Positions 1 to 8,473 of a DNA stretch of 64,000 nt are shown here, piece after piece. This DNA is from Asticcacaulis taihuensis. GTDB taxonomy: Bacteria > Pseudomonadota > Alphaproteobacteria > Caulobacterales > Caulobacteraceae. The position numbers were made by a program, and so were the translations under genes. The notes below the pieces were generated by a model. The model saw nothing but the letters and a program-made list of their open reading frames with translations, was not told the origin of the DNA and did no database searches. The stretch lies in assembly GCF_900100255.1 (NCBI RefSeq), contig NZ_FMTS01000001.1:1302001-1366000 (forward strand), given 5' to 3'. The stretch's first letter is position 1. The number at the start of each line of letters is the position of its first letter.

Positions 1-256
1 CCACCAGACAAGGTAAGGCCAGCGCATAGCCGCGTTCCTCGAAAATTTGCAGAAGCGGGAATGGATTGATCTCGCTCTGGATGGGCCAGTAGCCGGCGAT
101 GATGGCGTCTCTGTCAGGCCATGCGCGGTGCTCATCGAGATGTGCCTCAGCGATCTCGGCCAGCATGTCCCCCGCCAACGGAGAACTTAAGGCAAAAGCG
201 GCGCGGCGGCGCTTCATTTCGTTGCGCAGCAACGGCTTCTGGTCGGCCATCAGCAT
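1..256 (-). CDS. ygfA: 5-formyltetrahydrofolate cyclo-ligase, N-terminal part
   Basis: This gene is cut by the left window edge; about 85 N-terminal codons are visible. The family converts 5-formyl-THF to 5,10-methenyl-THF with ATP in cytosolic folate metabolism. The translation shows the family's basic N-terminal helix (KPLLRNEMKRRR), then AGYWPIQSEINPFPLL and the strand GYALALPCLV, which match the start of the YgfA fold. The ATG at 256 has a GGAG eight bases upstream; an ATG two codons later is the alternative. The gene lies directly downstream of a probable 6S RNA on the same strand, as in the ssrS-ygfA arrangement of many proteobacteria, and this supports both calls. Confidence 0.85.
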   Translation of the reverse strand, partial: MLMADQKPLLRNEMKRRRAAFALSSPLAGDMLAEIAEAHLDEHRAWPDRDAIIAGYWPIQSEINPFPLLQIFEERGYALALPCLV

Positions 257-319
257 AGTCAGTTCTCCGGCTTGCTGTTAACTCTTACCAGACCCGGCAT
301 AAAAAAGCACGGTTGAAAG

Positions 320-498
320 TCAGGCAGGGTGGCGGCGCCATAAGAGCCGTGTCGATGCGTTTAAATCCTCTCAGACCTGACTAGTCAGGTGGGAACCAGG
401 TAACTAGGACCACGGTCCAGATCAGAGCCAGTCCCCGTTCTAAGTGATTAAGGTCAGAAGGAATAGTGATCGCCACGCGAGCCACAGCAAGACCCGCC
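320..498 (-). ncRNA. ssrS: 6S RNA (ssrS), approximate ends
   Basis: 6S RNA binds the housekeeping RNA polymerase holoenzyme as a promoter mimic. Read on the minus strand, positions 372-351 resemble the conserved E. coli 6S stretch from GAGAAGCC to CGACGACAC: here GAGAGGATTTAAACGCATCG followed by ACAC. The first transcribed bases (GGCGGGT, near 497) can pair with ACCCTGCC (330-323) to close the long hairpin, and GTGGCG with CGCCAC extends it. Positions 375-390 (ACCTGACTAGTCAGGT) would form an internal hairpin. A well-spaced promoter sits just upstream and ygfA follows downstream. The ends are inferred from the closing stem and promoter; a T-run at 306-301 could extend the 3' end. Confidence 0.65.
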
Positions 499-504
499 AT
501 GGCT

Positions 505-533
505 TATATAGGCCGCCATGCCGGCGAACTCAA
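505..533 (-). promoter_or_regulatory. Sigma-70-type promoter of the 6S RNA
   Basis: On the minus strand TTGAGT (533-528) is followed, after exactly 17 bases, by TATATA (510-505). This predicts a transcript starting near 498, at the base of the 6S closing stem. No coding start lies close downstream, so it fits an RNA gene. Confidence 0.6.
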
Positions 534-543
534 GAACCTTCGC

Positions 544-1737
544 TCAAAGCAGGGTCGCGGCCACGGGAAGGACGGGCGGCGTCGCGGCCTCGACATTCAG
601 TAGGCTGTCCTCAAAATCGACAAGAATGTCGGCGAATTCCTGCGGCGTCAGCCGCATGTGCGCCATGCGCGCGCCCATGCGGTAATCCCAGAACGAGCCG
701 ATATGACTGAGGATGCCGATGCTTTCGCCCAGTTCGAAGAACATCTTCGGGCCGGCGAGCAGGAACTTGCGGAAAGGCGCCGGGTCAGCCCCTTGCGTCA
801 GCGCCAGATAGGCCTCGTCATAGACCTTCAGCGTCTTGCGGGTTGAAACGATGGCGGTGATGATCTTCCTGGCCAGTCGCGGCCTCACCTCTGCCAGGTA
901 ATCGCGCGTCGCGGTATCGATCGGCCCTATGGTGCGGTAGGTCTGCAAGCCGTCAACCACCTGCTTGATATCAGCCTGAAGGTGCGACTGGCGCCATTTG
1001 AAATATAGAAATCCGCGCCATGAGAACATGCCCTCGGCGAAATCACCGTCGCTCATACGGAAGGTCTGCTTGAGCGGATCGAGGTCGCTGTCGAGATTAT
1101 TGGCCAGGATTTTTGAGGTCAGCTTTATTGCTGCGGCTTCCATGCCGGCGCCAAAAGCCGTCATGACCAGGTGCTCGATTTCCGCGTTGGCAAAGCCCAC
1201 CATTTCGCAGAGATCATGCGATGAAATTTTCAGGTAACAGGGATCGGGATTAAAACCGAAACGGGCCAGATGCTCGCGCACCAGGAAGGGATCGAGCGAC
1301 GGAATTCCGTCCAGATGCTGGAGTATCTGGAGGTCCGGATTGCTGGCCAGGTTTTCGTCACTGAAATACGAGCGGGTGAAATTGACGAAGCCGGACTGGT
1401 TGACGAAGATCGATCGCCCCCCCAGGCGCAGATCGCTTGCATCGAAAGGCAGGATGATCTTGGTGGCCGTCCGGCGCGGGTGGGCGAACAGATCGCGCTC
1501 GGCCGGCCGCAAGGTGTGCTTGACCAGCAGGGCCTTGTTAAGCTGGGAATTGCGAAAGAACGGATTGCCCGCATAGCCTTCGGTGCGGCCGCTGGTGGCG
1601 AATATCTGCGAGAGGTTGAGAACCCGGCTGGTCGATGCCGTTTCGCCGAGATTGGCCAGGTTTCGGACATCGCGCGCGCCCTGGCTGCCTGATTTACTAT
1701 AGCCAGACTTACTGAAAGATGCCGCCCCCGCGTGCAT
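544..1737 (-). CDS. Hypothetical protein, 397 aa
   Basis: I do not recognise the family. The protein is soluble-looking, with no signal peptide or membrane segment. The first 45 residues are rich in Ser, Gly and Ala and probably disordered; the rest is mixed alpha/beta with a basic C-terminal half (for example RPRLARKIITAIVSTRKTLKVYDEAY) and a tail of Val, Ala and Pro. It is the largest open frame of the region and shows ordinary coding bias. The ATG at 1737 has no convincing Shine-Dalgarno sequence, so a later start is possible. It lies upstream of the 6S RNA on the same strand, but that RNA has its own promoter. Confidence 0.6.
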   Translation of the reverse strand: MHAGAASFSKSGYSKSGSQGARDVRNLANLGETASTSRVLNLSQIFATSGRTEGYAGNPFFRNSQLNKALLVKHTLRPAERDLFAHPRRTATKIILPFDASDLRLGGRSIFVNQSGFVNFTRSYFSDENLASNPDLQILQHLDGIPSLDPFLVREHLARFGFNPDPCYLKISSHDLCEMVGFANAEIEHLVMTAFGAGMEAAAIKLTSKILANNLDSDLDPLKQTFRMSDGDFAEGMFSWRGFLYFKWRQSHLQADIKQVVDGLQTYRTIGPIDTATRDYLAEVRPRLARKIITAIVSTRKTLKVYDEAYLALTQGADPAPFRKFLLAGPKMFFELGESIGILSHIGSFWDYRMGARMAHMRLTPQEFADILVDFEDSLLNVEAATPPVLPVAATLL

Positions 1738-1851
1738 GAATGAACTTTCTGCTCAGAAATAGCTGGGGCTTTTTGCCGCCAGACTATAAGGTACACTACT
1801 GCCCCTGAGCGTAGTCAAAAACAATTAAGGGCTTATAAATTTTCCATAAAG

Positions 1852-2178
1852 ATGCTGCGTAAAATGGCTGAAGCTCCCTCAAAAACGGATGGCGCCTGTA
1901 AACAGGCGCCTGGCATTTTCGCTCCCGTGATCGATCGGGCGCGCTGCGAAGGCAAGGCCGATTGCGTCGTCATCTGCCCTTATGAAGTGTTTGAACTGGA
2001 TATCCTGCCGCCGGAAGATCGCAAGGGCCTCGGCCCCCTGGCGAAGGTAAAGGGCTTTATCAATGGCTGGAAGCAATCCTTCGCGGTCAATGCCGATGCC
2101 TGCCGGGCCTGCGGATTGTGCGTCGCGGCCTGTCCGAAAAAGGCGATTACCCTCACGCGTGTTTCCAACGGCGATTAA
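1852..2178 (+). CDS. 4Fe-4S ferredoxin
   Basis: This is a small electron carrier of 108 residues. One cluster motif (C-x5-C-x3-CP, in CEGKADCVVICP) lies near residue 30 and a canonical CRACGLCVAACP motif near residue 85, so one or two 4Fe-4S clusters are likely. About 40 residues between the motifs form an insertion typical of alphaproteobacterial ferredoxin-family proteins. The ATG at 1852 and a second ATG at 1864 (MAEAPS) are both possible; neither has a strong ribosome binding site. No redox partner is adjacent. The gene converges on the MFS exporter gene across a short hairpin. Confidence 0.85.
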   Translation: MLRKMAEAPSKTDGACKQAPGIFAPVIDRARCEGKADCVVICPYEVFELDILPPEDRKGLGPLAKVKGFINGWKQSFAVNADACRACGLCVAACPKKAITLTRVSNGD

Positions 2179-2251
2179 ATAGCCGTTGGCAAGGGCGACC
2201 GCCCGTCCGAGCTTACGCGAGGAGCCATGCGGCGCTTGAGCTGAAAAGACT

Positions 2252-2271
2252 CTAAGACCGCAAGGTCTTAG
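2252..2271. terminator. Hairpin between convergent ferredoxin and exporter genes
   Basis: CTAAGACC-GCAA-GGTCTTAG is a perfect 8-bp stem with a tetraloop. It overlaps the exporter's stop codon. On the minus strand it is followed shortly by CTTTTC, so it could end exporter transcription; on the plus strand the U-tract is missing. Confidence 0.5.
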
Positions 2272-3791
2272 GAAAAATCCGCGTCGCTGAGCGTTTCGCC
2301 GGTCGCTTCTTCCGCGGCTTTGGAGACCGGCATCTCGCGCGAGCGCAGCGGGCGTTCCTGCATCGACCACAGCGCCAGAAAGGCCAGCCCCATAGATACC
2401 GCCGCGCCCGTAAAGATCGGCTTGTAAATGCGCGCCGGATCGCTGACGCGGCTCAGTGCATCCGCGGACAGGGCGCCATTGAAGCTGCCACCGAACAGGG
2501 CATAGAGTTCACCGAACAGGATCGCGCCGAAGACCGCTACCAGCAGCGCACCGCCCAGGGAGCGGAAGAAGTTCATCACGCCCGTAGCCGTGCCCATTTC
2601 GTGACGCTCGACGGCGTTCTGCACCACGACGGTCGCCACTGGGAAGGTCGAGCCGACCGCCGCATTGGCGAAGAAAAGCCCACCGATATAGGCCCAGAGA
2701 TTCAGCCGGTCACCAATCACGGCCATGCCCGCATAAATCACCGCGCCCGCAAACAGGCCGATCATCGGCATGAGCTTGTAACCCGTACCCTTGCCGCGTG
2801 CCATCATCTGGCCCGACAGGATTGACCCGCCGACAACCCCTAGCGCCAGCGGCGTCATCACCATGCCGGCCTGGGTGGCGCCCATATGGTAGATCAGTTG
2901 CACATAGAGCGGGTTATAGGCGCTGACCGACATCAGCGCCCCCATGCTCAGGGTGGAGACCAGTATGGCGCGCACGATGACGCCGTCCTTGAGGATGCCG
3001 GTCGGGATCAGCGGTTCGGCGGCGGTGCGCAAGCGTAAGGCGAACAGCCCCCAGAAGGCCGCCGAAACGATATAGACGGCCCACAGCGGCACACCCATCA
3101 CGGCCGCACCGCGCGTATTGATGGCCAGCAGAAGGATAATGGCCGCCGCCGCCATCAGGACCGCGCCCAGCCAGTCAATGCGGTGCGGGCGTTCATATCG
3201 CGGCAGTTTCATCAGGCCGCGCGAGACGATCCACAGCGCCACAGCCCCAACCGGCAAATTGACCCAGAAGATCGACTGCCAACCCAGGTGTTCGGACAGC
3301 ACGCCACCGAGGATCGGGCCGCCCAGGCTGGAAGCGGTGAAAACCGCCGCGAAGACGCCCTGAATCCGGCCGCGCTCCTTCGCCGTGACGATATCGGAAA
3401 TCACGGTCTGGACCAGCGACATTAGCCCGCCGCCGCCCAGGCCCTGCACCGCGCGCGCGGCGATCAGCACATACATGTTGGGCGACAGGCTGCACAGCAG
3501 TGAGCCGAACAGGAAGATGCCGATGGCCATCAGCAGGGTCGTGCGCCGGCCGATAATATCGGCCAGCTTGCCATAGAGCGGCGTCACCACCGTCGACGAC
3601 AGCAGGTAGGCCGTGACCATCCACGGCAGATGCTGCACATCACCCAGCTCGCGCCCGATCGTCGGCAGGGCGGTCGAAACAATGGTCTGGTCAAGCGCCG
3701 CCAGCAACAGCACCGCCATCAGGCCAATGATGATTCGCTGCACGTCCTTCGGTTCCATGGCCGGGGCCGTTGCAGGTTTTGTCTGGTTCAT
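2268..3791 (-). CDS. MFS multidrug exporter, DHA2 (EmrB/QacA) family
   Basis: A 507-residue inner-membrane proton antiporter with about 14 hydrophobic segments, the usual size for 14-TM DHA2 drug exporters. The start of TM1 (LLAALDQTIVSTALPTIGRE) carries the family's conserved Asp in a D-x-TIV-x-ALP motif. The cytoplasmic loop has YGKLADIIGRR, and RAVQGLGGGGLMSL and GGPILGGVL match antiporter motif C. The C-terminus is hydrophilic and acidic. No EmrA-type adaptor or TolC gene is next to it and no regulator is adjacent, so the substrate cannot be predicted. The start follows a hydrophilic 20-residue leader. Confidence 0.9.
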   Translation of the reverse strand: MNQTKPATAPAMEPKDVQRIIIGLMAVLLLAALDQTIVSTALPTIGRELGDVQHLPWMVTAYLLSSTVVTPLYGKLADIIGRRTTLLMAIGIFLFGSLLCSLSPNMYVLIAARAVQGLGGGGLMSLVQTVISDIVTAKERGRIQGVFAAVFTASSLGGPILGGVLSEHLGWQSIFWVNLPVGAVALWIVSRGLMKLPRYERPHRIDWLGAVLMAAAAIILLLAINTRGAAVMGVPLWAVYIVSAAFWGLFALRLRTAAEPLIPTGILKDGVIVRAILVSTLSMGALMSVSAYNPLYVQLIYHMGATQAGMVMTPLALGVVGGSILSGQMMARGKGTGYKLMPMIGLFAGAVIYAGMAVIGDRLNLWAYIGGLFFANAAVGSTFPVATVVVQNAVERHEMGTATGVMNFFRSLGGALLVAVFGAILFGELYALFGGSFNGALSADALSRVSDPARIYKPIFTGAAVSMGLAFLALWSMQERPLRSREMPVSKAAEEATGETLSDADFS

Positions 3792-3934
3792 CCGGTCATC
3801 CCCGTTATTTCAGTTTACAGACTGTATTATTTTCTCGGCACACGCAAGCCCCGGATAGAGTCTTGACGTCGCGTCGGCTTTTCATCAGACATAGACGGGC
3901 AAAAAAACAATATATAACCGTTGGGAGCCGCCTG

Positions 3935-4504
3935 ATGAAACGCCCGATTACCGTTGTCGCCACCGCTGCCTTTCTGGCCGCCCTGCCCTTAACCGCAATC
4001 GCCGCGCCCGATATCGCCAGCCGCATGGTCAATCATCCCGCCGCCGATCAGTGGGGCATTTTCGGCACCGGCGAAAAGCACGAACTTGTCAAGGATACCA
4101 CCGTGCGCGGCGGCGCGGCCCTGCAGGTTACCTCGGCCGGCAAGGGCGCCAATCCGTGGGATATCCAGGCGGGCATATCCAATTCAAAGGCGGTCAAAAA
4201 GGGCGATGTCGTCCTGCTGGCCTTCTGGGGCCGGACGGTCACGCCGGGCAGCGCGTCTGTTCCCGCCGTAGTGCAGCAGGCCGCCGCGCCCTACACCCGT
4301 ATCGGCGAGCAAACCCTGACCCTGACCCCCGACTGGCGGCTGCATTATGTCACCGCTACCGCCGACCGGGACTACCCCGCCGGCACGCTGGGCGTCAGCG
4401 TGCAACTGGCGACCGGCGCCCAGACCGTGGCACTGGGGCCGGTTTTCCTGCTCGATTTCGGCCCCGGTTACGATCCGAAATTCCTCCCGCGCAACATTCC
4501 GTAA
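3935..4504 (+). CDS. Secreted carbohydrate-binding-like protein, 189 aa
   Basis: The open frame extends upstream, but the ATG at 3935 begins a clear signal peptide (MKRPITVVATAAFLAALPLTAIA-A) and has GGGAG nine bases upstream. The mature protein of about 165 residues looks like a jelly-roll module: alternating strands, VVLLAFWGRTVTPGSASVPAVVQ, LTLTPDWRLHYVTATAD, and a closing strand VALGPVFLLDFG. This pattern is known from CBM4/9-type galactose-binding-like domains beside xylan- or glucan-degrading enzymes. It precedes the GH3 operon on the same strand, with a separate promoter between, and probably acts in the periplasm on the same glycans. The ligand is unknown. Confidence 0.7.
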   Translation: MKRPITVVATAAFLAALPLTAIAAPDIASRMVNHPAADQWGIFGTGEKHELVKDTTVRGGAALQVTSAGKGANPWDIQAGISNSKAVKKGDVVLLAFWGRTVTPGSASVPAVVQQAAAPYTRIGEQTLTLTPDWRLHYVTATADRDYPAGTLGVSVQLATGAQTVALGPVFLLDFGPGYDPKFLPRNIP

Positions 4505-4568
4505 AAAGAGCCTTGTTACTGCAAACGTTATCAGCCCACTTCCTTTTGCAGAGCCTGTTTTTTCGCTT

Positions 4569-4596
4569 TTGACAGCGCTGTTTTCGTCTATAAACA
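4569..4596 (+). promoter_or_regulatory. Promoter with LacI-type operator before the GH3 operon
   Basis: TTGACA (4569-4574) and TAAACA (4591-4596) are 16 bases apart. The perfect palindrome ACAGCGCTGT (4572-4581) overlaps the -35 box, where a repressor would block polymerase. A weaker palindrome with the AACGTT core (GCAAACGTTATC, near 4520-4531) lies upstream. Both resemble operators of LacI-family sugar regulators. Confidence 0.5.
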
Positions 4597-4685
4597 TCCC
4601 AAGCCAGTCCGACCGGTTTTCGGTCGCAATAAATATGCGGTGCCGGCAAAGGCGCCCTGCGTTCACATCTTGGGAGATACCTCTT

Positions 4686-7010
4686 ATGACTTCACAAATT
4701 AAGGCCCGTTTCGGCCTCCGTTTGCTGGCGACCACGGCTCTTATCGGCGCCTTCGCCCTCACCACCGCCGCACACGCGCAAACCACCAACGCCCCGCCAC
4801 CTGCGCCGACCGTCCGCACCGATGTGCCGGCCGATCGCCCCTGGATGGATACCAGTCTGAGCGCGGAAGCCCGCGCCGAACTGATCCTTAAGGAGATGAC
4901 CCTGGCGGAAAAGCTGCAACTGACCTTCGGCTATTTCTCGACCGATGCCAAATGGTCGATCACCCCGATCAAGAACTACGTCTTCCCCAAGGAGGGCCTG
5001 CCCTACTCCGCCGGCTTCGTGCCCGGCATCGAACGCCTCGGCATCCCCAACCAGTGGCAGACCGACGCCGGCGTCGGCGTCGCCACCCAGACCGTGCCTG
5101 AAGCGGCCCGCACCGCCGATCTGCCGCGCGGCCGCACTGCCCTGCCCTCCGGTATCAATACCGCCGCCACCTGGAACCCCGAAGTCGCCGAAGCCGGCGG
5201 CGCCATGATCGGCAATGAAGCCTTCCTCTCCGGCTTCAATGTCCAGCTCGCCGGCGGCATGAACCTGATGCGTGAACCGCGCAACGGTCGCAATTTCGAA
5301 TATGGCGGCGAAGACCCGCTTCTGGCGGGCATCATTACCGGTCATGAGATCAAGGGTATACAGTCGAACCACGTCATCTCGACCCTGAAGCACTACGCCT
5401 TCAACGACCAGGAAACCAACCGCAACCAGATGGATCACCAGATCGAGGACAAGGCGGCGCGCGAATCCGACCTGCTCGGCTTCCAGATCGCCTATGAAAC
5501 CGGCAATCCCGGCTCGGTCATGTGCTCCTATAACCGCGTCAACGGTCACTATGCCTGCGAAAACGACTGGCTGCTGAACCAGGTGCTGAAGACCGACTGG
5601 GGTTTCAAGGGCTATGTCATGTCGGACTGGGGCGCGACGCACTCCACCACCCAGGCTGCCAATGCCGGCCTTGACCAGCAATCCGGCTGGGCCTTCGACC
5701 GCTCGCCCTATTTCCACGGCGCCCTGCGTGAAGCCGTCAATAACGGCTATGTCTCTCAGGAACGCGCCAACGACATGGCTAAGCGCATCCTGTGGGCCAT
5801 GTTCGAGGTTGGCCTGTTCGATACGCCGGTCAAGGGCGACCAGGCGACGACCATCGACTTTGAGAAGAACGGCAAGGTCAGCCAGACCGACTCCGAAGAA
5901 GGCATGGTCCTGCTGAAGAACACGCCGGGTCTCCTGCCGCTCAGCAAGACGGCGAAGTCAATCCTGATCGTTGGCGCCCATGCCGATGTCGGCGTGCTGT
6001 CGGGCGGCGGTTCGTCCCAGGTCTATCCGAAGGGCGGCTCGCCGGTGGCGGATGAATATGGCAAGGGCTTCCCAGGGCCTAAGACCTGGTATCCGTCCTC
6101 GCCGATGAAGGGGATTCAGGCCCGCACTACCGCCGCCGTCACCTATGTCGACGGCAAGGACGTGAAGGCTGCCGCCGCGGCGGCGAAAAAGGCCGATGTC
6201 GTCATCGTCTTTGGCGAGCAATGGACCGGCGAAGGCTTCGATGTGCCGGACCTGAACCTGCCGAACAATCAGGACGCCCTGATCTCGGCCGTGGCCAAGG
6301 CCAACAAGAAAACCGTGGTGGTGCTGGAAACCGGCGGCCCGGTCGTCATGCCATGGCTTTCCAAGGTCGGCGCCGTTATCGAAGCCTGGTATCCCGGCTC
6401 AAACGGTGGCGAAGCCATTGCCCGTGTCCTGACCGGCGAGGTCAATCCATCCGGTCACCTGCCGGCCACCTTCCCGGCCTCGCTCGACCAGTTGCCGCGC
6501 CCGGTGCTGGAAGGCGATCCCAAGCTCGATTCCGACTCGCATCCGATGAGCAATTACAACATCGAAGGCGCGGCCGTCGGTTACAAGTGGTTCGACAAGA
6601 AGGGCTATAAGCCGCTCTTCCCGTTCGGCCACGGCCTCTCCTACACCACCTTCGCCCTGTCAGACCTGACAGCCGCCGCCGAGGGCAAAGGCGTGAAGGC
6701 CAGCTTCTCGGTGAAGAACACCGGCGGGGTGGCCGGCAAGGAAGTGGCGCAGATCTACGTCTCCGGCACCGGTTGGGAAGCGCCGAAACGCCTCGGCGCC
6801 TTCCAGAAGGTCGAGGTCGCACCGGGTGAAAGCCAAAGTGTTTCCGTCACGGTTGATCCGCGCCTGCTGGCCACCTACGACTCCGCCAGCAAGACCTGGA
6901 ACATCGCCGCCGGCGATTACAAGGTGATGCTGGCGACCTCGGCAGACGATATCGTCCAGACCGTCACTGTGCATCTCGATGCCCAGACTCTGGACGTCAG
7001 AGGCAAGTAA
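4686..7010 (+). CDS. Beta-glucosidase-type glycoside hydrolase family 3
   Basis: The frame is open further upstream, but the ATG at 4686 has GGGAG close by and starts a signal peptide ending near AAHAQ, giving a 774-residue periplasmic enzyme. The order is: GH3 N-terminal barrel (about 50-380), with LKHYAFNDQETNR and the nucleophile Asp314 in VMSDWGATH; GH3 C-terminal alpha/beta domain (about 420-650), with VVIVFGEQWTGEGFD and YPGSNGGEAIA; then PFGHGLSYTTF and a fibronectin-III-like domain (about 690-765). It should release glucose or a related sugar from the non-reducing end of oligosaccharides. The next two genes overlap it, so it heads an operon. Confidence 0.92.
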   Translation: MTSQIKARFGLRLLATTALIGAFALTTAAHAQTTNAPPPAPTVRTDVPADRPWMDTSLSAEARAELILKEMTLAEKLQLTFGYFSTDAKWSITPIKNYVFPKEGLPYSAGFVPGIERLGIPNQWQTDAGVGVATQTVPEAARTADLPRGRTALPSGINTAATWNPEVAEAGGAMIGNEAFLSGFNVQLAGGMNLMREPRNGRNFEYGGEDPLLAGIITGHEIKGIQSNHVISTLKHYAFNDQETNRNQMDHQIEDKAARESDLLGFQIAYETGNPGSVMCSYNRVNGHYACENDWLLNQVLKTDWGFKGYVMSDWGATHSTTQAANAGLDQQSGWAFDRSPYFHGALREAVNNGYVSQERANDMAKRILWAMFEVGLFDTPVKGDQATTIDFEKNGKVSQTDSEEGMVLLKNTPGLLPLSKTAKSILIVGAHADVGVLSGGGSSQVYPKGGSPVADEYGKGFPGPKTWYPSSPMKGIQARTTAAVTYVDGKDVKAAAAAAKKADVVIVFGEQWTGEGFDVPDLNLPNNQDALISAVAKANKKTVVVLETGGPVVMPWLSKVGAVIEAWYPGSNGGEAIARVLTGEVNPSGHLPATFPASLDQLPRPVLEGDPKLDSDSHPMSNYNIEGAAVGYKWFDKKGYKPLFPFGHGLSYTTFALSDLTAAAEGKGVKASFSVKNTGGVAGKEVAQIYVSGTGWEAPKRLGAFQKVEVAPGESQSVSVTVDPRLLATYDSASKTWNIAAGDYKVMLATSADDIVQTVTVHLDAQTLDVRGK

Positions 7011-7438
7011 TGGGCCTGCGTTTCGAGGTGACGACAGACACGGCGAAGATCGATTTCGATGCCGTCTATCGTTTCCTCAACGCTGAGTCATCGTGGGCTG
7101 AGGGCATTCCGCGCGATCTGTTTGACAGGGCGATGCGGAATGCCCTTTGTTTTGCCAGCCTTCTGGCGGGCGAGCAGATTGCCTTCGCCCGCGTGATTAC
7201 GGACTGCGCCACCTTTGCCAATCTGGTCGATGTGTTTGTGGTGCCGGAATATCGCGGCAATGGCTACGCCACCCGTCTGCTGGAGCAGGTGTTCGCCCAT
7301 CCGGACCTGGTAGGGTTGCGGCGCTTTACTCTGGCCACCAGCGACAAGCACGGCCTCTATGAAAAGTTTGGCTTTCATGCGCCTTTAAGGCCGGACACCC
7401 TGATGGAAAGATACGATCCGGACATCTATAAGAAATGA
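7010..7438 (+). CDS. GNAT family N-acetyltransferase
   Basis: A 142-residue cytosolic acetyltransferase. The acetyl-CoA-binding motif appears as VVPEYRGNGYATRLLEQ (R/Q-x-x-G-x-G/A), followed by a C-terminal YEKFGFHAPL strand typical of the GNAT fold. The start codon shares one base with the GH3 stop codon (TAATG) and the stop overlaps the next gene by four bases, so it is translationally coupled in the operon. The substrate is not predictable; the family includes many small-molecule acetyltransferases. Any link to sugar metabolism comes only from context. Confidence 0.85.
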   Translation: MGLRFEVTTDTAKIDFDAVYRFLNAESSWAEGIPRDLFDRAMRNALCFASLLAGEQIAFARVITDCATFANLVDVFVVPEYRGNGYATRLLEQVFAHPDLVGLRRFTLATSDKHGLYEKFGFHAPLRPDTLMERYDPDIYKK

Positions 7439-8217
7439 TGCGCTATCTGCTGCCCGTCTTGCTCCTAGTCCTCGCCCCGGCCGCCCTTGCCGAGGATTAC
7501 CAGAGTTCTTCCCCGCGCCAGCCGGCGGTCGAGAAGGACTGGGGGCCGTGGCTTGGGCCCTACCGTGCAGGCATCGTCGCCAAGATGGGCGAGGACTTCG
7601 GCGAGCAATATATCTATGCCGCGCAGAATGCCGCCCTGCCAGCCCCGGCGGCGAATGAACAGCGCGTGGTTTTTATCGGCGATTCGATCACCGACCGCTG
7701 GAACCTGGCCAAGTTCTTCCCCGGCAAACCCTATATCAATCGCGGCATCGGCGGACAGGTCAGCCCGCAAATGCTGGTGCGCTTCCATGCCGATGTGGTG
7801 GCGTTGAAACCGAAGGCCGTGGTGATCCTGGCCGGCATCAACGATATCCAGGGGGCACTACAGGTCGAGACCGAAGCCCAGATCGTGGCCAACTACACCG
7901 CCATGGCCGAAATCGCCGAGGCCAATCACATCAAACCTATCTTCACCCTGCTGATGCCGGTCAATAACTACACACCCAATGCGGTGACCATGCTCTCGGA
8001 CCGCAAGCCGGAACGCGTGGCCTGGCTCAACGCCTGGCTGTCCGGTTTCTGTCAGGCGCATGGTTACGGCCTGATCGATTATGGCCCGATCCTGCGCGAC
8101 GGCAAGGGCCTGCTGAAGGCCGAATATACCTCCGACGGCATCCACCCGAATGACGAAGCCTATGCGCTTATGGCGCCGGTGGCCGAAGCGGCTATTGAAG
8201 CGACGGTGAAAAAGTAA
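7435..8217 (+). CDS. Secreted SGNH/GDSL hydrolase
   Basis: A 260-residue protein with a signal peptide (MMRYLLPVLLLVLAPAALA). SGNH blocks are complete: GDS in VVFIGDSITDRW (nucleophile Ser, about residue 83), Gly in RGIGGQ, Asn in LAGINDIQG, and the Asp-His pair in SDGIHPNDEAY. Such enzymes often deacetylate xylan-type or other polysaccharides, which would suit an operon with a GH3 exo-glycosidase; this substrate is inferred. The gene overlaps the acetyltransferase by four bases (ATGA) and is the last gene before a large inverted-repeat element. Confidence 0.88.
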   Translation: MMRYLLPVLLLVLAPAALAEDYQSSSPRQPAVEKDWGPWLGPYRAGIVAKMGEDFGEQYIYAAQNAALPAPAANEQRVVFIGDSITDRWNLAKFFPGKPYINRGIGGQVSPQMLVRFHADVVALKPKAVVILAGINDIQGALQVETEAQIVANYTAMAEIAEANHIKPIFTLLMPVNNYTPNAVTMLSDRKPERVAWLNAWLSGFCQAHGYGLIDYGPILRDGKGLLKAEYTSDGIHPNDEAYALMAPVAEAAIEATVKK

Positions 8218-8257
8218 GCGGTTCAGTGCTTAGCAGCACTGGTCATTACAAGAAGTG

Positions 8258-8406
8258 ATCCACAGATTACACAGATTGCACAGATTTTATTAGTTCTCTC
8301 TTACCGCCGATAACCTGTGGTGCGAAGCGCTATTCCACTATGAAGGCATTCACTGAATCGGCCGGAAACGTCCTGATAATCTGTGCAATCTGTGTAATCT
8401 GTGGAT
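8258..8406. repeat. Long inverted repeat built of CACAGATTN units, copy 1
   Basis: The left arm (8258-8286) and right arm (8378-8406) are perfect 29-base inverted copies. Each arm is a tandem of the 9-mer CACAGATTA/G. About 90 bases of unrelated sequence form the loop. It lies between the GDSL gene and dprA, both on the plus strand. A related element lies at 31887-32117. It could fold as a hairpin and terminate transcription, but has no U-tract. Confidence 0.9.
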
Positions 8407-8473
8407 ACCCTTCTTCTCTTGAGCCACCCTGAAAAGCCTGTTAGCGTCGCGCGATTATTGAAGGACCACAACC

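Noticed and set aside
320-498. 6S RNA on the plus strand
   Set aside because: The hairpin is symmetric and AGCCAGTCCCC on the plus strand looks like the E. coli 5' part, but the conserved TTAAA-CGACAC block, the promoter and the ygfA order all favour the minus strand.
444-846. Plus-strand frames over the 6S region and the hypothetical gene
   Set aside because: They are short, Arg/Pro/Ser-rich, lack ribosome binding sites, and overlap better supported minus-strand features.
4692-5717. 341-residue open frame on the minus strand
   Set aside because: It is antisense to the GH3 gene, Gly/Val-rich without motifs.
8258-8406. CRISPR-like array
   Set aside because: The CACAGATTN units are tandem without spacers and arranged as inverted arms, which does not fit a CRISPR array; no cas genes are present.
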